Positions 1 through 5,721 of a stretch of DNA of 6,225 bases are shown here, one piece after another; the first letter of the stretch is position 1; each line of letters starts with the position of its first letter. The notes under the pieces were generated by a model, which had not been told where the DNA came from, ran no database searches, and saw only the letters and a program-made list of their open reading frames with translations. This stretch comes from Thermomicrobiaceae bacterium (GTDB lineage Bacteria > Chloroflexota > Chloroflexia > Thermomicrobiales > Thermomicrobiaceae). The position numbers were made by a program, and so were the translations under genes. The stretch spans positions 1 through 6,225 of the forward strand of contig JAICWZ010000120.1 in assembly GCA_025966355.1 (NCBI GenBank), read 5' to 3'.

Positions 1-506
1 AGTTGCACTTCGATCAGACGCGCGTCGCCGAGCGGATCGAACGCGGCATTGCCCATCCACTCGTCGTCCACCTCGGCGATCGTTACGCGTCAACCGCAAT
101 CATTGACCCGCATCCCAACCGCCCCTCGCTTGAAGAGGTCGCCCTCGATCTCGACGGCTCACCCGGTAGCCGCCTGCCGCACGCCTGGATCGAGCGCGAT
201 GGAGAACGCGCTTCATCGCTCGATCTTGCCGATTCGCGCTTCACCCTGTTCGCGGCCACCTCCGGCGCCGCCTGGTGCTCCGCCGCCGAACGCGTTGCCC
301 AGCGCCGCGCTCTCGATCTCGCCACCTACCGCCTCGGCGATCACATCACCGATCCCGCCGGCGCATTTCGCACCACACTCGGCATTGGCGAGAACGGCGC
401 GCTGCTCGTGCGGCCCGACGGCTTCATCGCCTGGCGCACGACGACGCTGGATCTCGAGCCGGAGGCGGTGATGGAGCGGGTGGTGGGTCAGGTGCTTGGG
501 TGGTGA
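1..506 (+). CDS. FAD-dependent aromatic-ring monooxygenase, C-terminal part (5' end outside window)
   Basis: This is the last 167 residues of a protein whose start lies left of the window; the frame is open from the first bases. The fragment resembles the thioredoxin-like C-terminal domain of the PheA/TfdB (phenol hydroxylase and polyketide hydroxylase) group of class A flavoprotein monooxygenases. Signs seen: LGDRYAST near residue 24, GSRLPHAWI at 55-63 followed by an SSLDL strand, an FTLFA strand, then NGALLVRPDGFIAWR ending at 145. In that family this order (R/Y-S dyad, PHAWL, STLDL, LVRPDGxVAWR) closes the protein. Such enzymes use NAD(P)H, FAD and oxygen to hydroxylate an aromatic ring in the cytoplasm. 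The FAD-binding GxGxxG region and the substrate pocket would be upstream, so the substrate cannot be guessed. It converges with pyrE. Confidence 0.82.
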   Translation, partial: LHFDQTRVAERIERGIAHPLVVHLGDRYASTAIIDPHPNRPSLEEVALDLDGSPGSRLPHAWIERDGERASSLDLADSRFTLFAATSGAAWCSAAERVAQRRALDLATYRLGDHITDPAGAFRTTLGIGENGALLVRPDGFIAWRTTTLDLEPEAVMERVVGQVLGW

Positions 507-535
507 GCTTCGGCGCGTTCCTGCGACGCCTCGCA

Positions 536-552
536 CGGGATTTCGAATCCCG
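536..552 (+). terminator. Small hairpin after the monooxygenase gene, possible weak terminator
   Basis: A perfect 7-bp inverted repeat (CGGGATT, loop TCG, AATCCCG) sits 29 bp after the monooxygenase stop codon, in the gap between two convergent genes. No run of T follows on either strand, so it is not a classical intrinsic terminator. It could mark the 3' end of the upstream transcript. This is inferred from position and symmetry only. Confidence 0.3.
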
Positions 553-606
553 GGCGGGGCGCCGGGCGCGAATCACGCGGATGGAACGTGCGAACGTACG
601 CATATA

Positions 607-655
607 TCTCCCCTCTCCCGTGCGGCACGGGAGAGGGGCCGGGGGTGAGGGCGGC
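607..655 (-). repeat. 49-nt palindromic intergenic repeat, copy 1 (3' of pyrE)
   Basis: Read on the minus strand, this begins directly after the pyrE stop codon with GCCGCCCTCACCCCC. It continues into a hairpin with arms CCCCTCTCCCG and CGGGAGAGGGG (610-620 and 628-638), extended by two more pairs around a 3-nt loop. It matches copy 2 at 4518-4566 in 45 of 49 positions, in opposite orientation on the chromosome but in the same orientation relative to its upstream gene. The hairpin would form in the pyrE mRNA tail, and possibly in the convergent transcript. No T-tract follows, so a REP-like element or an mRNA 3'-end stabiliser fits better than a standard terminator. The type of sequence (CCCTCACCCC followed by a CCCTCTCCC palindrome) is a dispersed intergenic motif seen in many GC-rich bacteria. 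Confidence 0.85.
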
Positions 656-1300
656 TTACTCCTCGCTGCCCCGCTTGGTCCGCTCCAGGTAGTCCATCGC
701 TTCGTGGTAGTGCTTGTTGTCCATGAGGCCGGATTCGAAGTAGTAGGTGAGCATCGTTTTGAGGCGTAGGATCGGCATGACGCGGTAGCCGTGCTGGTGC
801 AGCCGTTCGCTGCCGCCCTGCTCGCGGTCGATCAGGACGATCGCGTCGCGCACCGTCAGGCCGTGCTGTTCCAGCGTGCGTGCCGTGGTGAGGATGCTGG
901 TGCCGCCGGTCATGAGGTCGTCGATGATCAGCACCGTCTGGCCGGGGATGACGCGCCCTTCGATCTGCTGCTTTTCGCCATCCGGGCGCACGTAGATGAG
1001 CGGCGTGTCGCTGGTCAATGAATAGGCCGTCGCCAGATGCAGACCGCCCATCGGCACACCCGCTACCGCGCCGAAGCTTTCCATTCGCGGGCGGCGCCGC
1101 ACCTGATCGGCCTGAATCTCCCGATCGATGAGACGTGCGATACTACGAAGGACCGAGGGGTTGCTGATCAACACGCGGGGGTTGATGTAGATCGGCGATC
1201 GACCGGCCGTCGGACCGAGGCTGAAATCTCCGATCTCGACACCGCCGAGATCGAAGAGCGCCTGGGCGAGATTGAGGTTGGAATCACTGCCAAAGAGCAC
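656..1300 (-). CDS. pyrE: Orotate phosphoribosyltransferase (atypical catalytic loop)
   Basis: The protein has about 214 residues, the usual size for this family. OPRT transfers phosphoribose from PRPP to orotate, making OMP for pyrimidine synthesis in the cytoplasm. The sequence shows the type I PRTase fold: ALFDLGGVEIGDFSL near 14-28, SPIYINPR at 35-42, GVPMGGLHLATA at 81-92, the PRPP-binding motif VLIIDDLMTGGTS at 123-135, and AIVLIDREQGG, which matches the OPRT domain of UMP synthases closely. The odd part is the mobile loop. OPRTs usually have RKxxKxxG about 12 residues before IEG; here it reads RPDGEKQQIEG (105-115), about four residues shorter. The Lys of the FTLKSG strand is also missing. 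The start is the GTG whose first base is at 1300, preceded by GGAAAG 7 nt away. The frame remains open further upstream, but that part is antisense to folC and does not resemble OPRT. It is divergent from folC. A PRTase with another substrate is a less likely alternative. Confidence 0.88.
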   Translation of the reverse strand: MLFGSDSNLNLAQALFDLGGVEIGDFSLGPTAGRSPIYINPRVLISNPSVLRSIARLIDREIQADQVRRRPRMESFGAVAGVPMGGLHLATAYSLTSDTPLIYVRPDGEKQQIEGRVIPGQTVLIIDDLMTGGTSILTTARTLEQHGLTVRDAIVLIDREQGGSERLHQHGYRVMPILRLKTMLTYYFESGLMDNKHYHEAMDYLERTKRGSEE

Positions 1301-1365
1301 GGTGGGTCTTTCCGTTTCGTCTGCAATGCATGCCGGTCCGGGCCGACCCGGTGGCGTTCCGTGGC

Positions 1366-1382
1366 TGTCAAGATACCATATT
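1366..1382. promoter_or_regulatory. Candidate promoter elements in the pyrE-folC divergent gap
   Basis: The 126-bp gap between the divergent starts (1301-1426) must hold the promoters of both genes. Its only AT-rich patch lies here. On the minus strand TGGTATCTT (1378-1370) looks like an extended -10 box for pyrE. On the plus strand CATATT (1377-1382) is a 4-of-6 match to a -10 box for folC. Neither has a convincing -35 at 17 bp. If both are used, the two promoters overlap and would compete. No operator or attenuator is visible. This is inference from weak consensus matches. Confidence 0.25.
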
Positions 1383-1413
1383 TCTCGGGGAATCGGCCCT
1401 ATCCGTTCGATAT

Positions 1414-1417
1414 GGAG
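1414..1417 (+). promoter_or_regulatory. Ribosome binding site choosing the folC start
   Basis: GGAG lies 9 nt before the GTG at 1427 and 15 nt before the ATG at 1433. The spacing favours GTG. The in-frame ATG at 1412 overlaps this site and has no purine-rich stretch of its own upstream. Confidence 0.45.
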
Positions 1418-1426
1418 TGTCGACTC

Positions 1427-2788
1427 GTGACGATGGATTATCGACAGGCGATTGCCTACATCATCGAGCGTTCGGGCTACGATCGCGGCTTCGTCGCCAA
1501 TCCGTTCGATGCCGAAACGGTTGGCTTGCGTCGCACCGCCTGGCTGCTCGAGGCGCTCGGCAACCCGCAGGCGCAACGACCGGCCGTCCACATCGCCGGA
1601 ACCAAGGGGAAAGGCTCGACGGCCGCGTTCATTACGTCGATCCTGCGCGCCAGCGGCCGCACCGTCGGGCTCTACACCTCGCCGCACCTGCACACCTTTC
1701 GCGAACGCATTCAGTTAAACGGCGCGCCGATCGCTGAGCAGCTGTTCGCCGATCTGACCGCCGAGATCGCGCCGCTCAATGCGCGCCTCGCGGAGGAGAA
1801 GCCGGAGTGGGGTGAGGCGACCGCCTTTGAGATCTCGACCGTGCTTGCCTTCCTTGCCTTCGCGCGAGCGCCGGTCGATCTGATGGTGATCGAGGTCGGG
1901 CTTGGCGGCCGGCTCGACGCGACCAACGTGCTCGATCCGCACGTCTCGGTCATCACGTCGATCAGCCTCGATCACACCCGCATTCTCGGCGACACGCTGG
2001 AAGAGATCGCCAGTGAGAAAGGCGGCATCATCAAGCCGAGGCGTCCGGTCGTCATCGCGCCGCAGCGGGATGAAGCGCGCGACACGCTGTTAGGGATCGC
2101 CGCCGAACGGGGTTGCGAGGTGCTGCTGGCTGGGCGCGACTGGCAAACGAGCGGCGACGCGGCGTCGTTTGTTGCCGAAGGGCCATGGGGGCGCTACGAT
2201 GATTTACAGTCGGCGCTGGTTGGGCGGCATCAGGTCGAGAACGCGGGGACGGCGCTCGCCACCTGCTGGCTGCTCGATCGCGACGGTCTCGCGCTCCCCG
2301 AAGCGACGATGCGCGAGGGGCTGCGCACGGTCAACTGGCCCGGTCGCTTCGAGATCGTGCGATCTGAGCCGCTCGTAATTGTCGACGGCGCGCACAACGT
2401 CGATTCGGCCGAGCGACTGGCCGCGACGCTGACTGAACGCTATCCGGATCGGCCGCTGACGCTCATTCTCGGCATCGCGCAGGATAAGGATGTCGAGCAG
2501 ATGGTTCGGATTCTGGCCAGGCGCGCGAGCCTGCTGATCGCGACCGCCTCGCAGCATCCGCGCGCGGCCGCGGCCGGACGGATCGTGGCGGCGGCCGAAG
2601 CGCTCGAGCCGCCGGTGCCGCACATCGCGACCGCCGCCGGCGTCGCCCAGGCGCTCGACCTGGCGCAGTCGAGCGCTCCAGAGAGCTTGATCTGCGCCAC
2701 CGGTTCGCTCTACGTCGTCGCTGAGGCGCGTGAGGCGCTCGGCCTCGGCCGCTCCGACGACTTCGAACGCGAACTCCTCTTTCGGTAG
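1427..2788 (+). CDS. folC: Folylpolyglutamate synthase / dihydrofolate synthase
   Basis: This 453-residue cytoplasmic Mur-ligase-family enzyme adds glutamate to folates with ATP, and in many bacteria also joins dihydropteroate to glutamate. All landmarks are present in order: the P-loop HIAGTKGKGST (55-65), TSPHLHTFRERI (84-95, the conserved SPHL folate-binding region), VIEVGLGGRLDATN (154-167), SISLDHTRILGDT (178-190), EKGGIIKP (197-204, carrying the Lys that is carbamylated in relatives), RHQVENAGTALA (267-278), and VDGAHN (319-324), which opens the C-terminal glutamate-ligase domain. The usual EKAG is EKGG here, a mild change. The length is normal. The start is the GTG at 1427 because of the GGAG spacing; ATG 1433 would remove only two residues, and ATG 1412 is also in frame. 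It is divergent from pyrE, and the next gene follows after 100 bp with its own strong ribosome binding site. Whether it is mono- or bifunctional cannot be read from the sequence. Confidence 0.96.
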   Translation: MTMDYRQAIAYIIERSGYDRGFVANPFDAETVGLRRTAWLLEALGNPQAQRPAVHIAGTKGKGSTAAFITSILRASGRTVGLYTSPHLHTFRERIQLNGAPIAEQLFADLTAEIAPLNARLAEEKPEWGEATAFEISTVLAFLAFARAPVDLMVIEVGLGGRLDATNVLDPHVSVITSISLDHTRILGDTLEEIASEKGGIIKPRRPVVIAPQRDEARDTLLGIAAERGCEVLLAGRDWQTSGDAASFVAEGPWGRYDDLQSALVGRHQVENAGTALATCWLLDRDGLALPEATMREGLRTVNWPGRFEIVRSEPLVIVDGAHNVDSAERLAATLTERYPDRPLTLILGIAQDKDVEQMVRILARRASLLIATASQHPRAAAAGRIVAAAEALEPPVPHIATAAGVAQALDLAQSSAPESLICATGSLYVVAEAREALGLGRSDDFERELLFR

Positions 2789-2793
2789 GGCGA

Positions 2794-2818
2794 CGGTGGA
2801 CTGAGCGAACGTCCATCG
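2794..2818 (+). terminator. Imperfect hairpin after folC
   Basis: Just after the folC stop codon, CGGTGGAC (2794-2801) can pair with GTCCATCG (2811-2818) through one G-T wobble around a 9-nt loop. An alternative, longer-range pairing exists between CGACGGTG (2791-2798) and CACCGTCG (2827-2834). No T-run follows either one. It could be a weak terminator or just a leader structure. Low confidence. Confidence 0.22.
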
Positions 2819-2875
2819 GCACGCCACACCGTCGGCCGGGCACGCAGACCATCGCGTCGATCGTCGTTTTAGGAT

Positions 2876-2880
2876 GGAGG
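2876..2880 (+). promoter_or_regulatory. Strong ribosome binding site deciding the hydrolase start
   Basis: GGAGG lies exactly 8 nt before the in-frame GTG at 2889. The more upstream ATG at 2874 overlaps this site, and the ATG at 2898 is 17 nt away. The spacing therefore points to GTG 2889. Confidence 0.6.
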
Positions 2881-2888
2881 CTGCGACC

Positions 2889-3707
2889 GTGGAAACGATG
2901 AAAATCGGCTCGAACCTGCATGAGCGCAGCGTGACCGCGAACGGCATCCGCCTGCGTGTGCTGGACAGCGCGGCGTCGGATAAGCCGCCGTTGCTCCTGC
3001 TCCACGGCCTCTACGATCGGGCCGAGTGCTGGCAGCCGGTGGCCGAGGCGCTGTCGGACCACGCCCGGCTCATCATGCCCGACCTGCGCGGCCATTACCG
3101 GAGCGATGGGCCGGACAGCGGCTATGCATTGCGTGATTACGCGAACGATGCCATCGGGCTGCTCGAGGCGCTAGAGATCGAGCAAGCCGACGTGCTTGGG
3201 CATTCACTCGGCGCGCTGATCGCGTTGGAACTGGCGACGGTGGCGCCGGAGCGCGTGCGCCGCGTGGTGCTGGAAGATCCGCCCTCGGAGCGTGATGATC
3301 ATACGCGCACCTGGCTCGGTGCCTTGCTCAGCGCCAAGCACTGCACAGCCCAGCAAACGTACATCGCGTTGCATGGCATTCACCCCGGCCTGAGCGAGGA
3401 AGAATTGCGGCGTGAAACCGAGTGGTTGCGTGCCACGGCCGATGGACCGTTTCTTGCCCTGATGGAGTTGTGCGGGATGGACGGCGACAGATTTGCCGAG
3501 ATATTGGGGCGACTGTCGCACCAGATCCTCCTGTTGCAGGCCGATCCGCGGCACGGTGGGGCGCTTTCAGTGGTGGCTGCCCGCGAAGCAAGGACGGCAC
3601 ATGGGCGCTGCCGCTTGGTACAGTTTCACGATACCGGTCACACGATTCATCGCGAGCGACCGGATGAGTTCGTGGCTGAAGTGGCTGAATTTTTGACGGC
3701 GTCGTAG
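2889..3707 (+). CDS. Alpha/beta-fold hydrolase
   Basis: This 272-residue cytoplasmic alpha/beta hydrolase has a complete catalytic set. LLLLHGLYDRAECW (35-48) carries the HG oxyanion-hole motif. MPDLRGHYRSD (63-73) is the strand-4 turn typical of the family. VLGHSLGAL (102-110) is the nucleophile elbow with Ser106. LLLQADP (214-220) supplies the probable acid Asp219, and DTGHTIHRERP (248-258) the catalytic His251. A cap of about 75 residues lies between strands 6 and 7. There is no signal peptide or membrane segment. Members of this broad family (esterases, lactonases, C-C hydrolases, dehalogenases) cannot be told apart from motifs; a Ser nucleophile argues against a dehalogenase. GTG 2889 is chosen from the GGAGG spacing; ATG 2874 would add five residues. 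The 207-bp gap before the next gene makes a tight operon unlikely. The substrate is unknown. Confidence 0.9.
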   Translation: METMKIGSNLHERSVTANGIRLRVLDSAASDKPPLLLLHGLYDRAECWQPVAEALSDHARLIMPDLRGHYRSDGPDSGYALRDYANDAIGLLEALEIEQADVLGHSLGALIALELATVAPERVRRVVLEDPPSERDDHTRTWLGALLSAKHCTAQQTYIALHGIHPGLSEEELRRETEWLRATADGPFLALMELCGMDGDRFAEILGRLSHQILLLQADPRHGGALSVVAAREARTAHGRCRLVQFHDTGHTIHRERPDEFVAEVAEFLTAS

Positions 3708-3914
3708 CCAGGCTACACGAACGAACAGCCCGCAGGTCATATCCTGCAAGAGGACGGATGGACGAACGGGCAGGATGAACCCCAACCATTGGAGGGGGTG
3801 CGCACGAGCGCAAACGCGGTTAAGCTGATGGTGATCGGGCGGTGCGCTCCGCTCGGTCGAGTGAGAGAACCAGAAGGGATAGCTGGCTTGCAGCGAGATG
3901 GCGGCCAACCGGAC

Positions 3915-4511
3915 ATGCAGAACGAGATAAAGCTGACGTTCGATATCATCGGAAGCCGGGTGGCGCTTGGTCCGCTCCGGCGAGATCTGCTCCCGGTCTA
4001 TCGTCGCTGGCGCGACGGCTTCTTCGCCCTGCGCGCGATGTCGGGTGATGCCTGGGCGGTCCTGCTGGATGAGGATGGCCCCTGGTACGACGAACTGGTG
4101 CTGACCGATGAACACGCCTGGTTTACGATCTACGAGCTGAAAACGCTCCGGCCAATCGGCATTACCGGCCTGATCGATATCGACACGAACGATCAGTCGG
4201 CCGAGTTCTTCCTGCACATTGGAGAATTCGCCAGCCAGTCACGCGACTATGGCACCGAAACGGGCCGGCTGATGCTGGAGTACGCCTTCACGGCGCTCAA
4301 GCTTGAAACGCTCTTCCTGATGACCTACGAATTCAATCTCTCGGAATTGCGCTCCTACGAGCGCGTCGGCTTCCGTGAGTTTGGCCGCCAGCGGCAGGCG
4401 CACCTCAAAGGCAACCGCCTCTGGGATGTGATCTACCTCGAAGTCCAGGCCGGCGAACTGCCCTACCTCGGCCGCCGCACCGACACCCCGCCCTCGCCGC
4501 ATTTTCATTAG
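3915..4511 (+). CDS. GNAT-family N-acetyltransferase (RimJ/RimL-like)
   Basis: This 198-residue cytoplasmic protein fits the GNAT fold that transfers acetyl from acetyl-CoA to an amine. The N-terminal VALGPLRRDLLPVYRRWRD (16-34) is the usual first strand and helix. PIGITGLIDID (80-90) is the central beta hairpin, followed by an acidic-aromatic strand EFFLHIG (97-103). SRDYGTETGRLMLEYAF (109-125) is the acetyl-CoA pyrophosphate loop and helix (R/QxxGxG/A). NLSELRSYERVGFREFGRQR (141-160) is the conserved motif B region of the RimJ/RimL (Acetyltransf_3) type. The substrate could be a protein N-terminus, an antibiotic or a small amine; nothing here decides it. ATG 3915 starts the recognisable domain, but its upstream region is a poor ribosome binding site. 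A TTG at 3888 has GAAGGGA 8 nt before it and would add nine residues. In the 207-bp gap before the gene I see no other gene. A 49-nt repeat begins seven bases after the stop codon. Confidence 0.86.
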   Translation: MQNEIKLTFDIIGSRVALGPLRRDLLPVYRRWRDGFFALRAMSGDAWAVLLDEDGPWYDELVLTDEHAWFTIYELKTLRPIGITGLIDIDTNDQSAEFFLHIGEFASQSRDYGTETGRLMLEYAFTALKLETLFLMTYEFNLSELRSYERVGFREFGRQRQAHLKGNRLWDVIYLEVQAGELPYLGRRTDTPPSPHFH

Positions 4512-4517
4512 AGGGTA

Positions 4518-4566
4518 GCCGCCCTCACCCCCGACCCCTCTCCCGCACCGCGCGGGAGAGGGGAGA
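4518..4566 (+). repeat. 49-nt palindromic intergenic repeat, copy 2 (3' of the acetyltransferase)
   Basis: Six bases separate the acetyltransferase stop codon from GCCGCCCTCACCCCC, followed by a 12-bp hairpin with arms CCCCTCTCCCGC (4535-4546) and GCGGGAGAGGGG (4552-4563) and loop ACCGC. It is identical to copy 1 at 45 of 49 positions. One difference is compensatory: the pair T-A in copy 1 is C-G here. As with copy 1, it follows a stop codon in the sense orientation and no T-run follows the stem. Confidence 0.85.
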
Positions 4567-4660
4567 AGTCATGCGTCGGCACCCGCGCCAGCAACAACAC
4601 GAAGGCATTCTCGATTGTGGAAACGTTCAGTTATTGTCAGATGATTGCGTCAACCGGCTC

Positions 4661-4690
4661 TCGACACGCTGATTCCCCTGCGCTTATGGT
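4661..4690 (+). promoter_or_regulatory. Candidate sigma70-type promoter of the lipoprotein gene
   Basis: TCGACA (4661-4666, 5 of 6 to TTGACA) and TATGGT (4685-4690, 4 of 6 to TATAAT) are separated by 18 bp. Transcription would begin near 4697 and leave a leader of about 77 nt. It is the best pair I find in the 207-bp stretch between the repeat and the lipoprotein start. I see no operator there. Confidence 0.3.
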
Positions 4691-4763
4691 AACCGCACGA
4701 CACAACGGATGCTGACCACTCGTTTCGATGCCCGGGTTCTCGAGGAGCGTGTACGTCGTTCTC

Positions 4764-4770
4764 AGGAGGT
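4764..4770 (+). promoter_or_regulatory. Ribosome binding site of the lipoprotein gene
   Basis: AGGAGGT is a near-perfect Shine-Dalgarno sequence. It is 3 nt from the GTG at 4774 and 12 nt from the in-frame ATG at 4783. Both spacings are off the optimum, so the start remains open; the difference is only three residues. Confidence 0.65.
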
Positions 4771-4773
4771 AGG

Positions 4774-5610
4774 GTGTCCGCGATGTCGGTACGACGGAGC
4801 GCATGGTTCGCCAGCCTGCTTGCGGGATTGATCTTGCTCACCGGCGTCGTCGCGTGTGGCAATGGTGACCGCACGACCAGCATGACCACCACGTACAGTT
4901 CAACCAGCGCGCCAGCCAGCGCCGTGATTACAACGGTGGCAACGCCGGTCGATGCCGACTTCTCCGTGACCGGTATCGATCCGAGTCATCTCTGCTTCGA
5001 CGCCAGCACGCTGCCCGCGAACTTCGTCGCCGATGGTGATGGGGTGCTGGGCACCGCGACAGACGCCGCAGCGGGCAGTGGTGACCCGACGCAGCGCGCA
5101 CAGGAGCTAATGACCTGGGGCTACGTCACCGGTGCCTACAGTCAATGGTCATTCTCTCCGCCATCCGCACAGACCAAAGAGCAACAACAGACGCTGCCGG
5201 CAGGGACCGTCGCGGCCCTCCGAACCGCGGAAGCCGGGGAGCGGCAATCGACTCCGTACTTCTCCGCGCTCTGTCGCGTCTCCGTCTATCAGCATACCGA
5301 CGGCGCCCGTCAAGCGTTTGCCTCCATGCATGATGATGTGAAATCGACGGTACCGCTTCCTGCCCCGAACGCGGCCGTACGCGATGGGGATGCCACGAAT
5401 ATCGGGAATGAGAGCGCCAGTTACTTCATCGATGCCTCCGGCTATGGGACGGATGCGGTCGTCTTCCGGGCGGGTAACATCGTTGGCGAAGCGCTCGTCA
5501 CGTACAGCTGTAACCAGGGCTGCGCTCAGACCGGCGCGCGGCTGGAATCGGAAGCGGTGCGGCTCGCCACGCTGGAGAACACCACACTCGACCATTCATT
5601 GTCGCGCTAG
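4774..5610 (+). CDS. Secreted lipoprotein of unknown function
   Basis: I do not recognise the family. The 278-residue protein has a lipoprotein signal: basic VRR at 6-8, a hydrophobic stretch about 11-27, and lipobox VVAC ending at Cys28, so signal peptidase II would cleave there and anchor it to the outer face of the membrane. Residues 29-60 form a Thr/Ser/Ala-rich, low-complexity linker. The folded part (about 61-278) has four further cysteines at 74, 167, 246 and 250; two disulfides are plausible, with CNQGC as a close pair. Its second half has the pattern VYQHTDGARQAFASM (171-185), then IGNESASYFID (210-220), then AVVFRAGNIVGEALVTYS (228-245). This is the layout of small extracellular alpha/beta domains seen in uncharacterised lipoproteins of Chloroflexota and actinobacteria. 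No enzyme motif is visible. The start is GTG 4774; ATG 4783 is the alternative. It is transcribed alone and converges with the next gene. Confidence 0.85.
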   Translation: MSAMSVRRSAWFASLLAGLILLTGVVACGNGDRTTSMTTTYSSTSAPASAVITTVATPVDADFSVTGIDPSHLCFDASTLPANFVADGDGVLGTATDAAAGSGDPTQRAQELMTWGYVTGAYSQWSFSPPSAQTKEQQQTLPAGTVAALRTAEAGERQSTPYFSALCRVSVYQHTDGARQAFASMHDDVKSTVPLPAPNAAVRDGDATNIGNESASYFIDASGYGTDAVVFRAGNIVGEALVTYSCNQGCAQTGARLESEAVRLATLENTTLDHSLSR

Positions 5611-5642
5611 AACGCTCCCCACCTTCGTTCTGCGTCTCCGTT

Positions 5643-5685
5643 CGTCGTCCGTCGCGGGAGTCTGTTTCCTCCCCGACGGACGACG
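5643..5685 (+). terminator. Strong hairpin between convergent genes, probable shared transcription end
   Basis: CGTCGTCCGTC (5643-5653) pairs perfectly with GACGGACGACG (5675-5685). Inside, six more pairs form (5654 and 5656-5660 with 5669-5674) if C5655 bulges out, leaving an 8-nt loop. The stem of 17 pairs lies 32 bp after the lipoprotein stop codon and 36 bp after that of the convergent gene, so it could end both transcripts. There is no T-run on either side, so it is not a textbook intrinsic terminator. Confidence 0.5.
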
Positions 5686-5721
5686 CTGCGCCGATCGATC
5701 ATTTCGCATACCGCGATGACG

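Noticed and set aside
530..570. GGGATTTCGAATCCC resembles a tRNA T-arm, suggesting a tRNA or an integration-site remnant
   Set aside because: With a 5-bp stem the loop is TTTCGAA, shifted by one from the canonical TTCRANY, and no matching acceptor, D or anticodon arm lies upstream. No integrase is present.
1037..1426. The open frame of folC extends about 130 codons upstream of its start
   Set aside because: This part is antisense to pyrE, whose protein has clear family motifs, and its translation has no FolC resemblance. GC-rich DNA often leaves such frames open.
1301..1693. The pyrE frame stays open upstream to an ATG at 1693
   Set aside because: The extension is antisense to the folC P-loop region, and its translation is low-complexity and unlike OPRT N-termini.
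2204..2947. A 247-codon minus-strand frame opposite the folC 3' end and the hydrolase start
   Set aside because: It is fully antisense to well-supported genes and is rich in Arg/Ala without any motif, as expected from shadow translation.
3704..3747. Short palindromes at the hydrolase stop codon (GTAGCC/GGCTAC) and at GCAGG/CCTGC
   Set aside because: Arms are 4-6 bp with either a one-base loop or a weak stem and no T-run; symmetry of this size is expected by chance.
607..4566. The inverted 49-nt repeats as ends of a mobile element carrying pyrE to the acetyltransferase gene
   Set aside because: The block holds housekeeping genes, there is no transposase, no target-site duplication is visible at the outer edges, and each repeat is itself a palindrome placed by gene-end position.
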